DNA of 64,000 nt from Eudromia elegans (taxonomy: Eukaryota; Chordata; Aves; Tinamiformes; Tinamidae). This document shows positions 23,700 through 35,640 of the stretch, one piece after another (position 1 is the stretch's first letter; each line of letters starts with the position of its first letter). The translations under genes and the position numbers were made by a program. The notes under the pieces are model-generated. The model did no database searches and had not been told where the DNA came from. It saw only the letters and a program-made list of their open reading frames with translations. The stretch covers positions 308,027-372,026 of the forward strand of contig PTEX01000311.1 of assembly GCA_003342815.1 (NCBI GenBank). The letters are read 5' to 3'.

Positions 23700-26600
23700 A
23701 CAAACAAGAAATTAGATATTTTTTTCTTCCAAGAACTGGAAAAACGGGAATTTTGTTCCTTTATTATTCAGGCCTTTTTGGTTATATTAGTTCTCTTTTC
23801 AACAGCAAATTATGCTCATCTTCTGCGGACAGAAGCTCACTTAAACTTGTAAAATAGATTTCCTCTCGCATTGTCCAGCTCAATAAACTGCTTGTTCCAT
23901 TGTGGGCTCTGCGGGAGCCTTCTCCAGGGACGGAGCCCGGGTGTGGAATTCATTACGTATCTCCGAGGGCCCCGTGCGGAGCGCCCGTCTGGATTCCGGC
24001 GACACAAAAACCTGCTTTATGCCCTCGCAGGAGCTTTGGAGAATATTGAAGTAAATCCAGCTCGGAGCTGCTATATCAATGGCAAATCCTCTTAGCTCTG
24101 GTTACAGGAGATCAGGATGTTATTTCAGCAGTCGTACTTGGGAACTGTTCCATTAACACCTACAACGGTAGATGCGGATATATATTTGGCTGCTGTTTAG
24201 GACAATCTGCTTGATGATTTATCCTGGAGATGGGGTGTCAAATTGTGCTCTTACTCCTACCTATGCATCTCTGTGGAGTTTGCTAGCTTAATATTTCTAG
24301 CACAGCCTCAGGCCTCTGCCAAGGTGGGACCGTTGAAGGGAAACACGCTCTGTTTAAACCATCGACCCTGTTAACGCCCTCGTTTCCTCGGGATGCTCTT
24401 GCTCGGAGACGTGCTCCTCAGGCTTGGCGTGTTGCTCGTGCTGGAGCTGCGTGGCCCTTTCCCTCCCCGCGGAGCTCACGACTTGCACACCCTCTCCCTT
24501 GGGTGGTCACTTGCTCACTTGGCCCTGTACGGATCTACAGGGAGTCTTGGCTCTAGGACCCCAGCACAGGCTGGGTGTGGGGAAGGTTTTGCATCCAGCA
24601 CTGCCTCCCGGGAGGGGAAAGGATGTTTTGTGCAGGGTTGCCCAGAAGGCACCTTGTAAGCAAAGAGCTGCCCCTCTGCCGCTGGGTTTGGAGCGGTGGC
24701 TCTTGAGTGGGATGCTGTGCTTGGAAAACCCTCGCAGGCAAGGAAGCTGGATGCCACAAATGACATAAACAGAGGCTTCGCTCAGCTGTGCGGAGGTCTG
24801 CAGAGCACCCAAGAGAAGCAGAGGAGCAAAGGGCCTCGGACGGCTGTTTCCTTTGGCCCCTACCTAGAGGGCTGTCGAAGCTGAACCGTGACCCTGCTGA
24901 AAATGCTATTCTGGTTTTGGTTTTCTCCTGGTGTGTTTTGGATAGGGGACAGCTTTCCAGGGCTTCTAATTGTGACTCAGGAGGGCGCTCAGTGGCGACT
25001 GTAGCAGATTAGCACCTATCCACTTTAATTCTTTCCCACTGGCCACGTGTCCTGCATCAGCTCCTCTAAAAGCCTTGAGGAGCATAGAAATTATGACCAC
25101 TGCATAAAGCTGCTGAATGTAAAAAGCTGGTGGGATTCAAACTGGGCAATCCCAGGGCTTGCTTTGGGGTTGTGCTCAGTTTTTAAGAAGTCTGTATTGC
25201 AGCTGGTTGCTGCAGTGGACTGGGTGCTTCTAGTTGATTTAGTTAGTTAAGAATGCGTTTGGCCAGGGTGGCATTTGCCCCAGGGATAACAGCATTAGTC
25301 ATGGAGCAGCAGTGGTAGAGGGGAATTAATGCTGCTTCTGTGTGTGAGAACCTAGGTCATTACCACTGTATATACTTTAAGCACTTCCTAAATAAGGGCA
25401 TTTCTTTTTAACATCTCTTTCTAACGTATAATTTAAACTGTTCTTGTCTTGGCTGTCATGGAAGAAACTTCTTCCTTGGGGATGAGACCTTCTCTAAGGG
25501 GCTGCCCTCGCTCTTGTTGCCAGCTTCTCCCTTTTCCCTCTTTCTTTTCCCTTTCAGCCGTGGATCTTGTGACCCTTGACGTTTCGAGTTACCTGTGCAG
25601 TTCCCGTGATCCGCCGGTTCTTGGAGTCATGTGTCGGAGCAGAAGCCTCAGCTCTCACTTCAAGCTTTCGCCCTCGTGGCGGTGGACAAGACCATGAGAA
25701 TGTGACCGTAAGAGCAAGTGGCAAACACCAAGGCCTATAAAAGGATTTTAAAGCGGATTATTTTTAGTAGAGCGGCTGTATCAGCTTATCTCATGATTCC
25801 TGCGTGACTGTCCTATGATTCGGAGATGGAAGAGATTGGCAATCCTGGTCTCTTTAGTGTGTGTTTGGGGGGATTCTTCCTCTTTTTGCAACGTGTTTTT
25901 TTCTTTTGGTTTAGATGTGGTACTTCCTTCTGGGCTCTGTTAACCCCCTCTTTCTTTTCCCAAGTTTAGCCCTACCAGTTTCACTCGCTTGATAGCTGAG
26001 GATGCTTCGGACGGGCTGCTCACAAAGCTGTTGGGCTTCACTGGAGAGACAGCCCGATCCATGGGCCTGCACTGTTTGTTTCAGGCATGGAGCCTGCGGG
26101 GTTTTCACCCCTTTGTCAGGACATGGGGGGCTAAAAGTCCAGGCTCTGCAATTAGGCTGCATTTGTAACCACGACTCAGGAGCGAAGCACTAGCTCTTCC
26201 TCGCCCTCTTTTCCCGCTCCCATGAGGATGCGGCACCTCTGCGTGCAGAAAAAGCTGCTTATTTGTGCCCTGAGCCAAAGCTAGGCTGGAGATCAGGACA
26301 GTGTTGAGGGAGACTGTTATATATGCTTTGATTAATAACGCTTCCTTGCAAGTCCAACGCAGGCCAAAGCACGGCGGAGCTTGGAGCACTGGTCATTTTG
26401 AATGGGGCTGAGCGTGGAGCGCTTGGAAGGTTTCCATTAGTGAAGGCAATTAATTGGTGTCATGAAGACACAAGGGGCTGGTCCCTGAGCTGCGTGGGAG
26501 TGTGAGTTGTGGTGAGTTGTGTTTATTACAATAGGGCCTTGGTGGTAAAAAGCAGCGTCGGCCGCTACGTGAACACGGGGCGATGGACGGCTCTTGAGCT

Positions 26601-27029
26601 GTGGAGGGTGGACCCGGTTGGCAGTGGGAGGAAAGGGCTAATCCACTTGGACAGTGTTCCTGTAAGCCCCAAAGCCTCCGTTTCAGCAGCGTTGGCAGCT
26701 GCTTTGAGAGGTTTCTTCTCTGGATTCAGCCTTCTGGGGGAAGGAGGCTCCATCTGGAGCTTGTTGGGTTTGGAGGGCAGCAGATGTCTCCGGCGCTTTT
26801 CTGAATCCGTGGGGAAAAGCACATGAACCGCTTGGCTGGGTCTCGGTGCCTCCTTTCCTCCCAGTGCTCAAGATTCTTCTGCTGTATCCCGTGCCGCTCC
26901 TGGTAATTCTCTAACTTACCTCTGTTAATGTCTTGGCAGTGCCAGAAGAGGTTGACACGACATGATGGGGAGCTCTTGCTGTCCCTGTTGTTCCCTGGGC
27001 ACCCAGGAACGTGTTCTGGGAAATAACTT
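23700..27029. other. Mixed sequence, no gene recognised
   Basis: Moderately GC-rich, no repeat signature. Frames up to about 114 codons overlap on both strands near 24424-24812 and are unrecognised. Confidence 0.5.
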
Positions 27030-27300
27030 TTAATTAAAGATAAAGCACTCCAGAGGAACGATGAAACAGGGTATTATGTAATCAATGCTAGCAATCTTTT
27101 TAAAGAACTAAATTGTACAAGGTTTGAGTGACAAGATTTCTTCTTACTGCACAAGTCTCCATTCTATAATTTAGTCTCCAGATGGCTGTGATTACCCTCA
27201 ATCTGGAATAAGTATATTAATGAAGATTTTTTTGAAATTGCATGAGCTATGAATTCCCTTTGTAGTTGGAGCTATCAATTTTTCTCAGTGTTGTTCAAGG
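27030..27300. other. AT-rich candidate conserved non-coding block
   Basis: Complex AT-rich sequence (TTTTAATTAAAGATAAAGCA at 27028-27047), no repeats, no long frame. Confidence 0.25.
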
Positions 27301-29394
27301 ATAAATTCACTGGAGACCGTAGACCCTTTCTACCAAACGGAATTGATGTCGCCTGCTCAGTTTGTCACCCGTACCGTTTTGAAAGCCAGGGTAATATTTT
27401 TTTTTCCCCCGGATAGACAGGTGAGAGATTTGCTGATATTGGTTAAAGCATCTCCTCCGTCCTGGGAGAACTCTGCAGCCTATGAGAAGATGGCTCTTCA
27501 GTGTTGTGTAGGAACGGTTACAGCAGAGCAGAAGAAGACCCATGGACACCGATGTGCTAAGGGGGACGCTGGGCCACTCTGGACCTTCCACCAGTATCAG
27601 ACTGAGGAAGAGGAGTGGGGGGCTTCTTTCACTAGGAGGGGGGAAAAGCGAACAATAGGAACGGCCAAGAATTTCACTTGTGTTCAATGAAGTAGTCCAT
27701 GTCTTGATTGCATTTAATGAAGTAGCCCCTTTCTTGATTTTTCTTTCAGCCGCGTCACACTGGATGTTGGCGCCTCCTGGCTTAGTCATCATCTGGGGAA
27801 GGAAGGAGGTGAGAAAGGAGCAGGGAAGGACAGGGCCTTTCCCCTTTCTTGCCAAGCTAGAACTGCTGCCTGCTGTCAGTGTCTGCTCTGAGGAGCCCTT
27901 CTGGGGAGGCCCCTGTTCTCCGGCACAGGGCCTCTCCGGGGCAGTGCTGGCAACGCTGCGTTGCCCATGGGGCTGCCGCACGCACGCAGTCTTCATTCCG
28001 CGTGCTCAGCACGGGATGCTGGGCCAAACAAACCACTCTGGGCGGGGGAAATCCCATCGCAACACAGCACCTGGCACCTAGAAGGAACCAGCGGAGACGC
28101 TTTTAGGTACGTTTTGTCATTTCGGGTGCAAAGAGGGAGAATAAGTCACGTTAATCACAAGTTCTTCCCATAAGTGGTGATGACAGAACATCTAAATGGC
28201 CTGTTTGACAGTTAAAACGTTTCCTGGGCTATAGTTTTCTCTTGAAATAAATCCTTTGTGATTAGACCATATCAGTACCCCGTTGAGTGCTTCCTGGGGC
28301 AGGTAGTTGCGGAGTGGAGGGGGCTGGTTTAGCAGCAGCTGGCTCTGTCCCGATCCAGAGGTCTGCCTTTCCTGCCCCGGTCCTTGTGTTCATGCAGAGC
28401 TTGAATTTGGGCCCAGTCTATGGAGAGAGCAGCACTTACTGCAAGTCCAAGCAGGGGTGAGACCGACTTGCGAGTTCTAAACTGGCTGGACTCTCGTGGA
28501 GTTAATTTGTGCCCACAGGGGTGGAAGAGTATTCGTAAAAACTGAACTTTACTCCACACATATTTACTTGGCCTGTACACATATTAACTTAGCAATTAAG
28601 AAAACAAGATTGAAGTTCTGCGAGCCCCCCTTGGGCAGAGTGTGTTGCTGTGGTGCCGACGTGGCTCGGAGGAGGGTGGGTTCTGGTGGGTCTGCCCTAT
28701 GGATCAGGCGACCGAGAGCGCTCGTCCCTTGGCACGGAAGCCCAGGCGATGTCCGTGACTCGGCCCAGAAACGCAGCAACCCGTGGGACGTGTGGGCCAA
28801 ACCGTAGTGCTCGGGAGTGGAACAAATTAATTAGACTAAGTGGAGCCTTTGGCTGTCACAACTCCAGGGAGAAAATCTGCAGGAAACAGGCTGTGTCTTT
28901 CAAAAGCGCGTGCCTCATTCTGCCCACGGGGACCAGAGGCTTCCTCTGCCTCTGCCTCCTCCTTGGAGACTTTGCCCCGAGGCCCGAGGACTAAGAGACT
29001 CCTACTCCTTTCTCAGGTGAAGAAGGAGCCACCCAAGCTGGAGGAGGAGACGCTCTCCCAGCCTCAGCGAACCCCTCGTGAGAGGGAGGAGGCGACGTGC
29101 ACGCGAGGTGCGGCCTCCCCGCATCCCTGCCACGGGGTGCACGGAGGCCACCAAGAGCCGGTCTCCAGGAACGCCGCGTCCAGGCGGCGCGGGGAAGAGC
29201 CCCGTGCTTGGTTTCGGGAGCGGGGCCGGTTTCATTGCTCTGCGGAGCACGATTCCGATGAGCTCCTGGTGTTTAATTGCCAGGTTGTCGGAGGGCCTTT
29301 GGTTGTGCTGTGTGTGTGAGCTTTTTATTTTTGATTTTCTGACTCTTTTGAGGCAAGGAATGCGTCAAGGAAAGAAGAAGGATGTGAGCAAGTA
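27301..29394. other. Mixed sequence, no gene recognised
   Basis: Contains the 30-bp duplication (27685-27744). A 229-codon minus frame (27996-27307) crosses that duplication and has no domain. A plus frame at 28840-29319 (159 codons) starts after a TTTCTCAG acceptor-like site near 29016 but matches nothing I know. Confidence 0.45.
27685..27744. repeat. 30-bp imperfect tandem duplication
   Basis: AATGAAGTAG and CTTGATT recur with a 30-base period (27686/27716 and 27703/27733); the spacer between them has diverged. Confidence 0.8.
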
Positions 29395-29760
29395 ACACCA
29401 TTGAGATTAAAGGGACCAAATTTTACCAGCAATCACAGCAAATATCTAACTTGCTTAAGTGAAGCCAATTACTGTATTATTGCCTCCTTTTGCACTATGC
29501 ACAGTAGGGATGTCACTGGATAATGGTTTGCATGTAGAGTTAATCACTTTGATGCATTTCTGACTGATCCCAGCAAATTATGTTTTGGTTCCACTATATT
29601 AAACACAAGAGCAGGGGATTATCATTAATAAATCTAAGGCACAGCATGCATAAATCTTGAATAAATCAAATATCAATTACATAGGCAGTATCTGCTGACA
29701 TCTGCTTTCATCAAATAATATATTTGAAATAGATTTTATTCCACTTTGTTGGAGTCAAAG
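29395..29760. other. AT-rich candidate conserved non-coding element
   Basis: 365 bp of complex AT-rich DNA with octamer-like GGTTTGCATG (29527-29536), repeated AATAAAT/AAATCAA and homeodomain TAAT cores. It ends 170 bp before the CpG island at 29929, which fits an enhancer next to a promoter-like island. Confidence 0.32.
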
Positions 29761-29928
29761 GAATGTTAGACTAGTGTGCAAAGACCTTTGCTCTAAAGAC
29801 TTGGGTTGTGTGGGCAGACCATTGCTCGCCAGGCAACATAAAGCAGCCCTTTTTTTTTCTCTACTGCCTCTCATTTTTGTGTATAAATAGCACATTGGTT
29901 TCACAGGGCGCTTCACATGACAAAGGGG

Positions 29929-30303
29929 GGACGCGTGTCCTTTGGGAAAAGCTGCTCTGCGTGCGTACGGGCGGGCCCCTCGTGCTAAACCGGGGTGTTT
30001 TGGCAGCGCGCGGGCGCTGCCGCTGGCTGGCGGGCTCTGTGTCAGCAGCCTTGTCACGCTGCGCGGGGCGGCCTTGCCCTGGGGTTTGCTGGCGGCTGCG
30101 GCAGGTGGAAAGCGCCTTGGTTCACGGCGGGTTTGGAGGGAATTACGGACGGGAGGCTCGGGTGTGGGCAGAGCCCCGAGCGCGGGGGTGCTGGCAGGCC
30201 TGTGGGCAGGGTGACGGTCGCCTCCCGACACGTCCTCGTGCCGCCGGGCTCCCGAGGGCGCTTTGCTGGCGTGCGGGAGCACGCGGAGCCCAGGCACGGG
30301 TAG
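29929..30303. promoter_or_regulatory. CpG island, candidate promoter
   Basis: About 43 CpG in about 375 bp by hand count, very G+C rich, with GCGCGCGGGCGC-type clusters. It sits 170 bp right of an AT-rich candidate conserved block (29395-29760). Overlapping open frames on both strands (for example 29808-30488 plus) are stop-poor because of composition. No exon is recognised. Confidence 0.6.
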
Positions 30304-30441
30304 TCACCTCCCGCTGGTGCCCCTTGCAAAAGTCCCCGTCCTGGTGGGCAAAGTTACTTCTGTCCGGGCAGCTGTTGAGTGTGTTCAGTCCCAGGCACCT
30401 TGCGTTTTCCAAAATCACATTATATAAATGTAATGTATATG

Positions 30442-30474
30442 ATTTATACCAAGCCGTAAGAATTTATACCAAGC
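30442..30474. repeat. 20-bp period direct repeat in AT-rich DNA
   Basis: ATTTATACCAAGC at 30442-30454 and 30462-30474. Confidence 0.9.
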
Positions 30475-30957
30475 TAGGAGAAAGGTAGTAATTTTCCTCC
30501 TTGTTTCTGGAACTAGCCATCAGCCTCTAAATAAGTGGTTTAAACCACAGCAATAGAAGTTATCTTTTTACATAAATAAAAGAGCTAGCACCTTATGAGT
30601 TAATATATTTAAATGCAGCTTGCTTACTCTTGTGCCTGGTCTTGAAAGGAACGGGGAGCCGCTGCTCCCATTTGCAACAACTGCGTTTCAGTGACAAATC
30701 TTCCTAGTTGTTCCTGAAATAGCACCGCTGGGTCCGTGGCCTTCAGAGCGCGGCGCTCGGCGCGTGCAAAGCAGAGCAGTGTATGTGTGAAGAATGTATA
30801 GGAATACCGCCCCTTGGGAAGTGTTTTGAAAATATCTGGCACTTGATATAATCTACTGGAGTAGGGGGGGAAGAAAAAGAAGGAAAAAAGACGCTCTTCA
30901 GAAGCGATTTTCTGAGCCCCAGGGATGTCCTCTGGCAGAGATGGTCCGGCTGTCTGC

Positions 30958-30976
30958 GGGAGGGAGGGAGGGAGGG
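30958..30976 (+). repeat. (GGGA)5 repeat, G-quadruplex-capable
   Basis: Five GGG runs separated by single A bases satisfy the canonical G-quadruplex rule with one-base loops. Confidence 0.85.
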
Positions 30977-31892
30977 ACTCCGCTGCACCTAGGAGGAGTC
31001 AATGCAATAAAACAAAATAAGAAATTCGCGCGAGGGCTCCCTTTGTTTTGGTGGCTGGAATGTTTGAGGTCTTAGGCGCGTCCCAGGCTCGTATTCTAGT
31101 CTGATTTCCTTCTTGAAAGAGAATTAATTAAAATGCAGAGCTTTGAATCCTGTCCTCGGGTGCAGCTCCCGTCACTGCACGTGGATGCTGTACCCGCGCC
31201 CTGGGAAGCCGCTTCTTGTTCCGCCCGCAACTCAGCGAGTCCTATCGCCGCTGCGAGGCTCAGCGGGTCCAGCCAGGGTGGCTCTGCCATGGTGCCACCC
31301 GGGCTCAAACCTGCCCTGCTGCAGGAGGGGCCGCGGCTCCCTCGCGGCAGGACGTGCAGGCCGGTCCCGTGCGCGGCCGCGAGGAGCTGGTGCGGCCGCC
31401 CCATGGTCGCGGTTCCTGCCGGTGCGCTCTGCGTCTTGCCGTTTCGCTGCTCGCAGCCCCTGTGGTGCAGTGGAAAGGATGGAGGGCCAGCCCGGGCTCT
31501 GCCCCTGGGATGGGGGCGTGATGCCCAAAGGGGGAAGTTCTATCCTCCGCCTCCTCTGGTTTCTTTTTCTGCCCTGTTTAATTGGTATCAAGCAATTAGT
31601 CGAAGTGGCTGGCAACAATAGCACAAGTGTTTGCAGTCATTTCCGCACGCTGGAAAATAAGCGTGCTGCATTAAGCCAGACTGCTTCATTAATATCATCT
31701 CGGGCCAGTCCTAAAGAAATTCCCCCACTCCGCAGGCCCCGAGGATGCAGCGGGCCCGCACGTAAGCCAAGCTCTGGGCTTTGGACCAAGCTGGCACGAG
31801 GTGGTATTGAAAGCAGCACGATTTGTGCAGACGGTTTGCAAGACGGCGCTTCTCCGAGAGCGAACGTGGCATGCTTCCCAGAGCTTATATGA

Positions 31893-31940
31893 GATATATA
31901 TATATATGTATGCATGTGTATGTGCACACACATATATAAT
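31893..31940. repeat. TA/TG microsatellite
   Basis: Alternating TA, then TATGTATGCATG and CACACACATATATAA. Directly abuts the L2-like tail at 31961. Confidence 0.85.
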
Positions 31941-31960
31941 CTGCCTTTTAGTTAGTTAGC

Positions 31961-32026
31961 TGATGTTTGTAAAATGCTTTGAGGATTAAGTGCTATATAA
32001 GTGCTAATTATTACTGTTATTATTAG
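31961..32026 (+). repeat. L2/MIR-type LINE/SINE 3' tail
   Basis: The segment TGTAAAATGCTTTGAGGATT, then AAGTGCTATATAAGTGCTAA, then TTATTACTGTTATTATTA is collinear with the L2/MIR 3' end (gtaaagcgctttg, ggtgctatataaatgct, then TTATTATTATTA). The plus orientation is set by the terminal ATT-rich repeats. Only the tail is recognisable. Immediately upstream is an AT/TG microsatellite. Confidence 0.6.
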
Positions 32027-32190
32027 CTCTCGTTAGGTCTTGGTAGACGAGGTCAAGAAGAAGACATTGAAGATGGATGGATCTGCTAATGAAAGCTGGG
32101 CAGGGCACTCGGAAAAAAAAGGTTTGGATTCGGCATAACACCCCAAAACGTTGGGAGAGAAGCTGGCTGTAAAAAGAGCAAAGCAAATGA

Positions 32191-32220
32191 CATTCATTCA
32201 TTCATTTATTTATCTATTTG
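32191..32220. repeat. CATT/TTTA tetranucleotide repeat
   Basis: CATTCATTCATTCATTTATT then TATCTATTTG; imperfect tetranucleotide array. Confidence 0.8.
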
Positions 32221-34469
32221 TTGGGACTTTACGTTTCTATTATAAACGGGAGCAGGGTGGAGAAGGGAAAATAGTTAAAGCACTCGGTGTGTTAAATACC
32301 AAGCTCTGCTTTCCTTTTTAACGTGATTTGTTTTCCCTTCTGCAGCGGGTTGTTTCTGGGAGGAAACTCCCTTTTACTTTGTGTTCCCATAGAAAGGACG
32401 TGCAGTAAATAGGATCAATGATGGTCAGCGGGGAAAGCTGAGTTAGCTGAGAAGGTCCAGAGCTGCTATTGCAGAGACGGGAGCTGCAGAGACACCCCAG
32501 CCCCTCTGAGACCAGCGGGATGAGCCAGGCCAGCCCCGTCCAGAGGCCACTTCTTGCTCAGCGCGTTGCCCAATTTGGACCCTTTACCTTAAAACTGCTT
32601 CTGCCTTTTGCAGCTGAGACAACACGGGCCTGGCAGAGCTGGCCCGGGAGGGGCGCTGCGGAATCCGTGGTGCATGCCCAATCCCATGGGAAATCCCTGT
32701 ATTACATGCTGTTACAGAGCTAGTTATTGTTATATAGTTTAGTTATACTACTTATCACATAATTAATGATAGGCCATTATTATGTGACAATCATGTATCA
32801 TTATATTATTGTGTATAGGTATATGTAGGAGTTAGGAGATGCCTTGGGTGGCTGAGCAAAGGCCAAGCTACTTAAAGCTCAGTTATTCAACTGCAGTCCC
32901 CGAAGCCAGTAAAGGAAAACCTTTTCATTTCATAAACATTTCTGGATTTTCAGGATGAACCATTTGCTTCCTGAACTTCTTGTCCCGGATAATGCACCGT
33001 GGCGAGTTCCCGGAACAGAGCGTGGTCAAGGGAAAGCGGCCCCGTCTCGGAAGGGATGCAGTGAGAACGGAACTGCAGAGGACTGGCCAGGCCGCGGAGT
33101 GGCTTCGTGATGGGAGACCGTAACGAGACTGTGCGAGACCTGGGTAGCTACAGGAGTGAGGCATGGGGTGGCTGCTGGAGGCGGGAGACGCTCAACCCAA
33201 CGGATTGCTGCAATCTCGGAGCTTATCCCCAAGGAAGGATCCCTCCACAACTGCCATGCTGCTTGTGTTCACTTCCAAGGCCCCCAGCACAAGCCAAGCA
33301 GGAGCTGGGAACCTGGCTTAGATGGGCTTTTGTGACTCCCAATGGACCTTCCCCTGTTTTTCATGTTCTTAATTCTGCGCGGTGAGTTGACATGTTACCT
33401 CATTTTTCTCTGAAGATCACTCTGAAAATCAGAGGTTCAGGTTTCAGCCTGCGCGGTCCGCTTAGGAGAGGCCACATGGAGCGTGATGTGTTCCATGTGG
33501 GATTCCGCCAGTGCCCGGGAACCTGCACGCAACTGATGGAAGCTGGAAGTGGCGGAGGCCGCAAGTCCTGCTTTGGAGCTGTCTCCACTGTGAGCGTTTT
33601 CCTCGTCCAGCCTTCCCATCTCCCTGGCATCCCCTCTCCTGGGCATTTAAGCAATACTGCTCACAGAGATTCCCTAAGCTGAGTACGGAAGGAGAAGCGT
33701 CCCATCCGTGCCCATGCGAGCATCGCATGAGGGATGCCCTGTTACAGCCTCGGCCTGGGCGTGGATGTGTGAAACACGGCCGAGTTGGGGTTTCTGTGGA
33801 ATTTTATGTTTGCATTTTCTGCTTCTTGTGTGGTTAAATGCGCAACCACAACATTGCATTAGATAGTTGGGCTTTTTTCTGGGTTTTGGGTTTTTTTTTT
33901 TTATAATAGTTGCTGTGTGGAAAAAGCTTAATGTTCTGCTGCTTTCTGGAGGCGGGAGGGTCCCTGTGTTGCTTGTGGTCCCTTGAAGTGCAAATTGGAG
34001 GAGTTTCACAAGGAGAGTTTGTGTTGGGCAGCAGCAGCAGGCTGAGAGGTGAAGCCCTAAACTCCATAAATATATTTGCTTTTCATCGGTGACCTCCCCA
34101 AAAGAAAATGAGCACTGAAAGGAAGTGTTTACAGGTCCTGTGAAGCCTGTTAGCTTCTGCTGGGTTCATTATTGCAGCCTTGAAGCCCACGTCTTAGGCC
34201 ATCGCGGACAGCGCAAGTTATTTCTGGTAGCACAGAGGAAAATCATACTAGCCAGGGTGGGGAGGTGGCTCTTTTTATTTCTTTCTGTAGAGTTTTGGGT
34301 GCTGTTTCCTACGTGGTTCTGTAGAAATGTTGTTTCTCCTCTGGCTGCCGCAGCTCGAAGGGCAGGAGCAAGGACGCGGCGGCTTCCTTGGGGAGGGAGC
34401 CGTGATCTGGATACGCGGTGCCCTTTTTTGAAACAATCCTGGGCTTTTGAAAGCAAATGGTGGCTCTAA

Positions 34470-34790
34470 TGTAGTAGATTGGACACTAAATTTCTATTAA
34501 TTCATAAAAACTAAAATAGAATCCATTAGGAGTAGTTTGGGGCTGGTGTGAAAGGAGATGTAAATTATCCACTATCATGCTTGAAACGCCAAAGCTAATC
34601 ATGTTTGGCACCGGGCCAGCTACCATTAAAGTAATTATTTTTAATCATCAGCACTTGGTGACATGAATACTCATATTTGTTGATTTACTGGGGAAAGCAC
34701 TTTATATTGTAAATAGAAAGCTGAGAAAATATACATTTTGTTTTAACAATAATAATTATTCAGCTCAAAAGACATTTCCTTTTATGAAGG
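34470..34790. other. AT-rich candidate conserved non-coding element
   Basis: Complex AT-rich DNA with many TAATTA/TTAATC-type cores (for example AGCTAATCATG near 34593 and TAATTATTTTTAATCATC near 34631). No repeat signature and no long frame. Confidence 0.3.
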
Positions 34791-35542
34791 CAAAAAGAGT
34801 CTTGTTTCTGTCCTCCCCATCAGTCAAGATAAGCCTGCTCCAATGCCTTTCCCATCCAATGGGAAGCCCACAGACTGCAGAGGGGTTTGGACCATATTCC
34901 TAGGGGAATGCCACATTTCTGAATGTTTTAAATTGCTGGTGGTGGCTTCTCCTGAGCCAAGGACTCTTTTTCCATGGGGTTTTTAAGTGGCAATAAAGTA
35001 AAGTAGAGGGGTCCTATGTGCAACATTTATTTAAAGATAAACACTGTAAAATACTGTAAATGAGCTATATGGCATTGGTTGGAAACCCCAGTTTTAGCTT
35101 GTTTTCATCAATTCTTAATGAGACATTCCTGTGATTGCCTCTGTGAGGTCTGTGATGGGGGTGTAAGGGCCCTGCCTTTTGGGTGCATTGGAAATAATCC
35201 CCTTTTCTTCCACGACACTAAAACTCCATATGGTGGCATAGTTTGCCTAGATGCTCTGAAATTTGGAAGTATATGCTGAGATATTCATATAGATTGAAGG
35301 AAATAGAAGAGACTGGAGATGGGAAGAGAAGGCAGTGCTGATGATTAAACAGAAACACATGGGCTTGCTTACTCGCGTGCACCTGATTTTGCAGTTTTGT
35401 TGGGGCATTTCTCAAGAGCAGCCCTTGTCCTGGAGGATTAGGAATGGGTTTAAGGCTCTAGTATGTGTTTCAAATAACTGCGGCCGAAAGATTGATGCTG
35501 TGATTTAAAGTATTGTTCTAGTTAGTTGAGAAAATACAGCTT
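34791..35542. other. Left flank of the CR1 copy
   Basis: AT-moderate unique sequence. Nothing recognised. Confidence 0.5.
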
Positions 35543-35574
35543 AATCATAGAATCATAGAATCACAGAATCATAG
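35543..35574 (-). repeat. CR1 3'-terminal octamer repeats
   Basis: Three full octamers AATCATAG, one variant AATCACAG and a partial copy lie in tandem on the plus strand. Read on the minus strand they form the (ATTCTATG)n terminus recognised by CR1 reverse transcriptase. They fix both the orientation and the exact 3' end of the element. Confidence 0.95.
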
Positions 35575-35640
35575 AATGGCTAGGGTTGGAAGGGACCTGT
35601 AGAGGTCATCTAGTCCAACCCCCTGCACACGCAGGGTCCC

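Larger units (their letters stand above)
30304..34469. other. Mixed sequence with simple repeats, no gene recognised
   Basis: Contains the 20-bp repeat (30442-30474), (GGGA)5, a GC-rich stretch at 31180-31520 with overlapping stop-poor frames (up to 249 codons, 31143-31892 plus), the microsatellite and L2-like tail at 31893-32026, and AT-rich DNA at 32700-32960. No exon recognised. Confidence 0.5.

Noticed and set aside
26510-26580. TTTATTACAATAGGGCCTTGG as another copy of the old repeat at 62991
   Set aside because: Match is too short and the following bases do not continue it.
27307-27996. 229-codon minus-strand open frame
   Set aside because: No recognisable domain; crosses a local 30-bp tandem duplication; no supporting exon structure.
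29016-29319. Acceptor-like TTTCTCAG followed by a 100-residue open plus frame
   Set aside because: Peptide is low-complexity, GC-driven, and matches no family; no clear donor site.
29808-30488. 226-codon plus-strand open frame over the CpG island
   Set aside because: Stop-poor because of CpG-island composition; both strands are open; nothing recognisable.
31143-31892. 249-codon plus-strand open frame
   Set aside because: Lies in GC-rich stop-poor DNA with open frames in other phases at the same place; no family resemblance.
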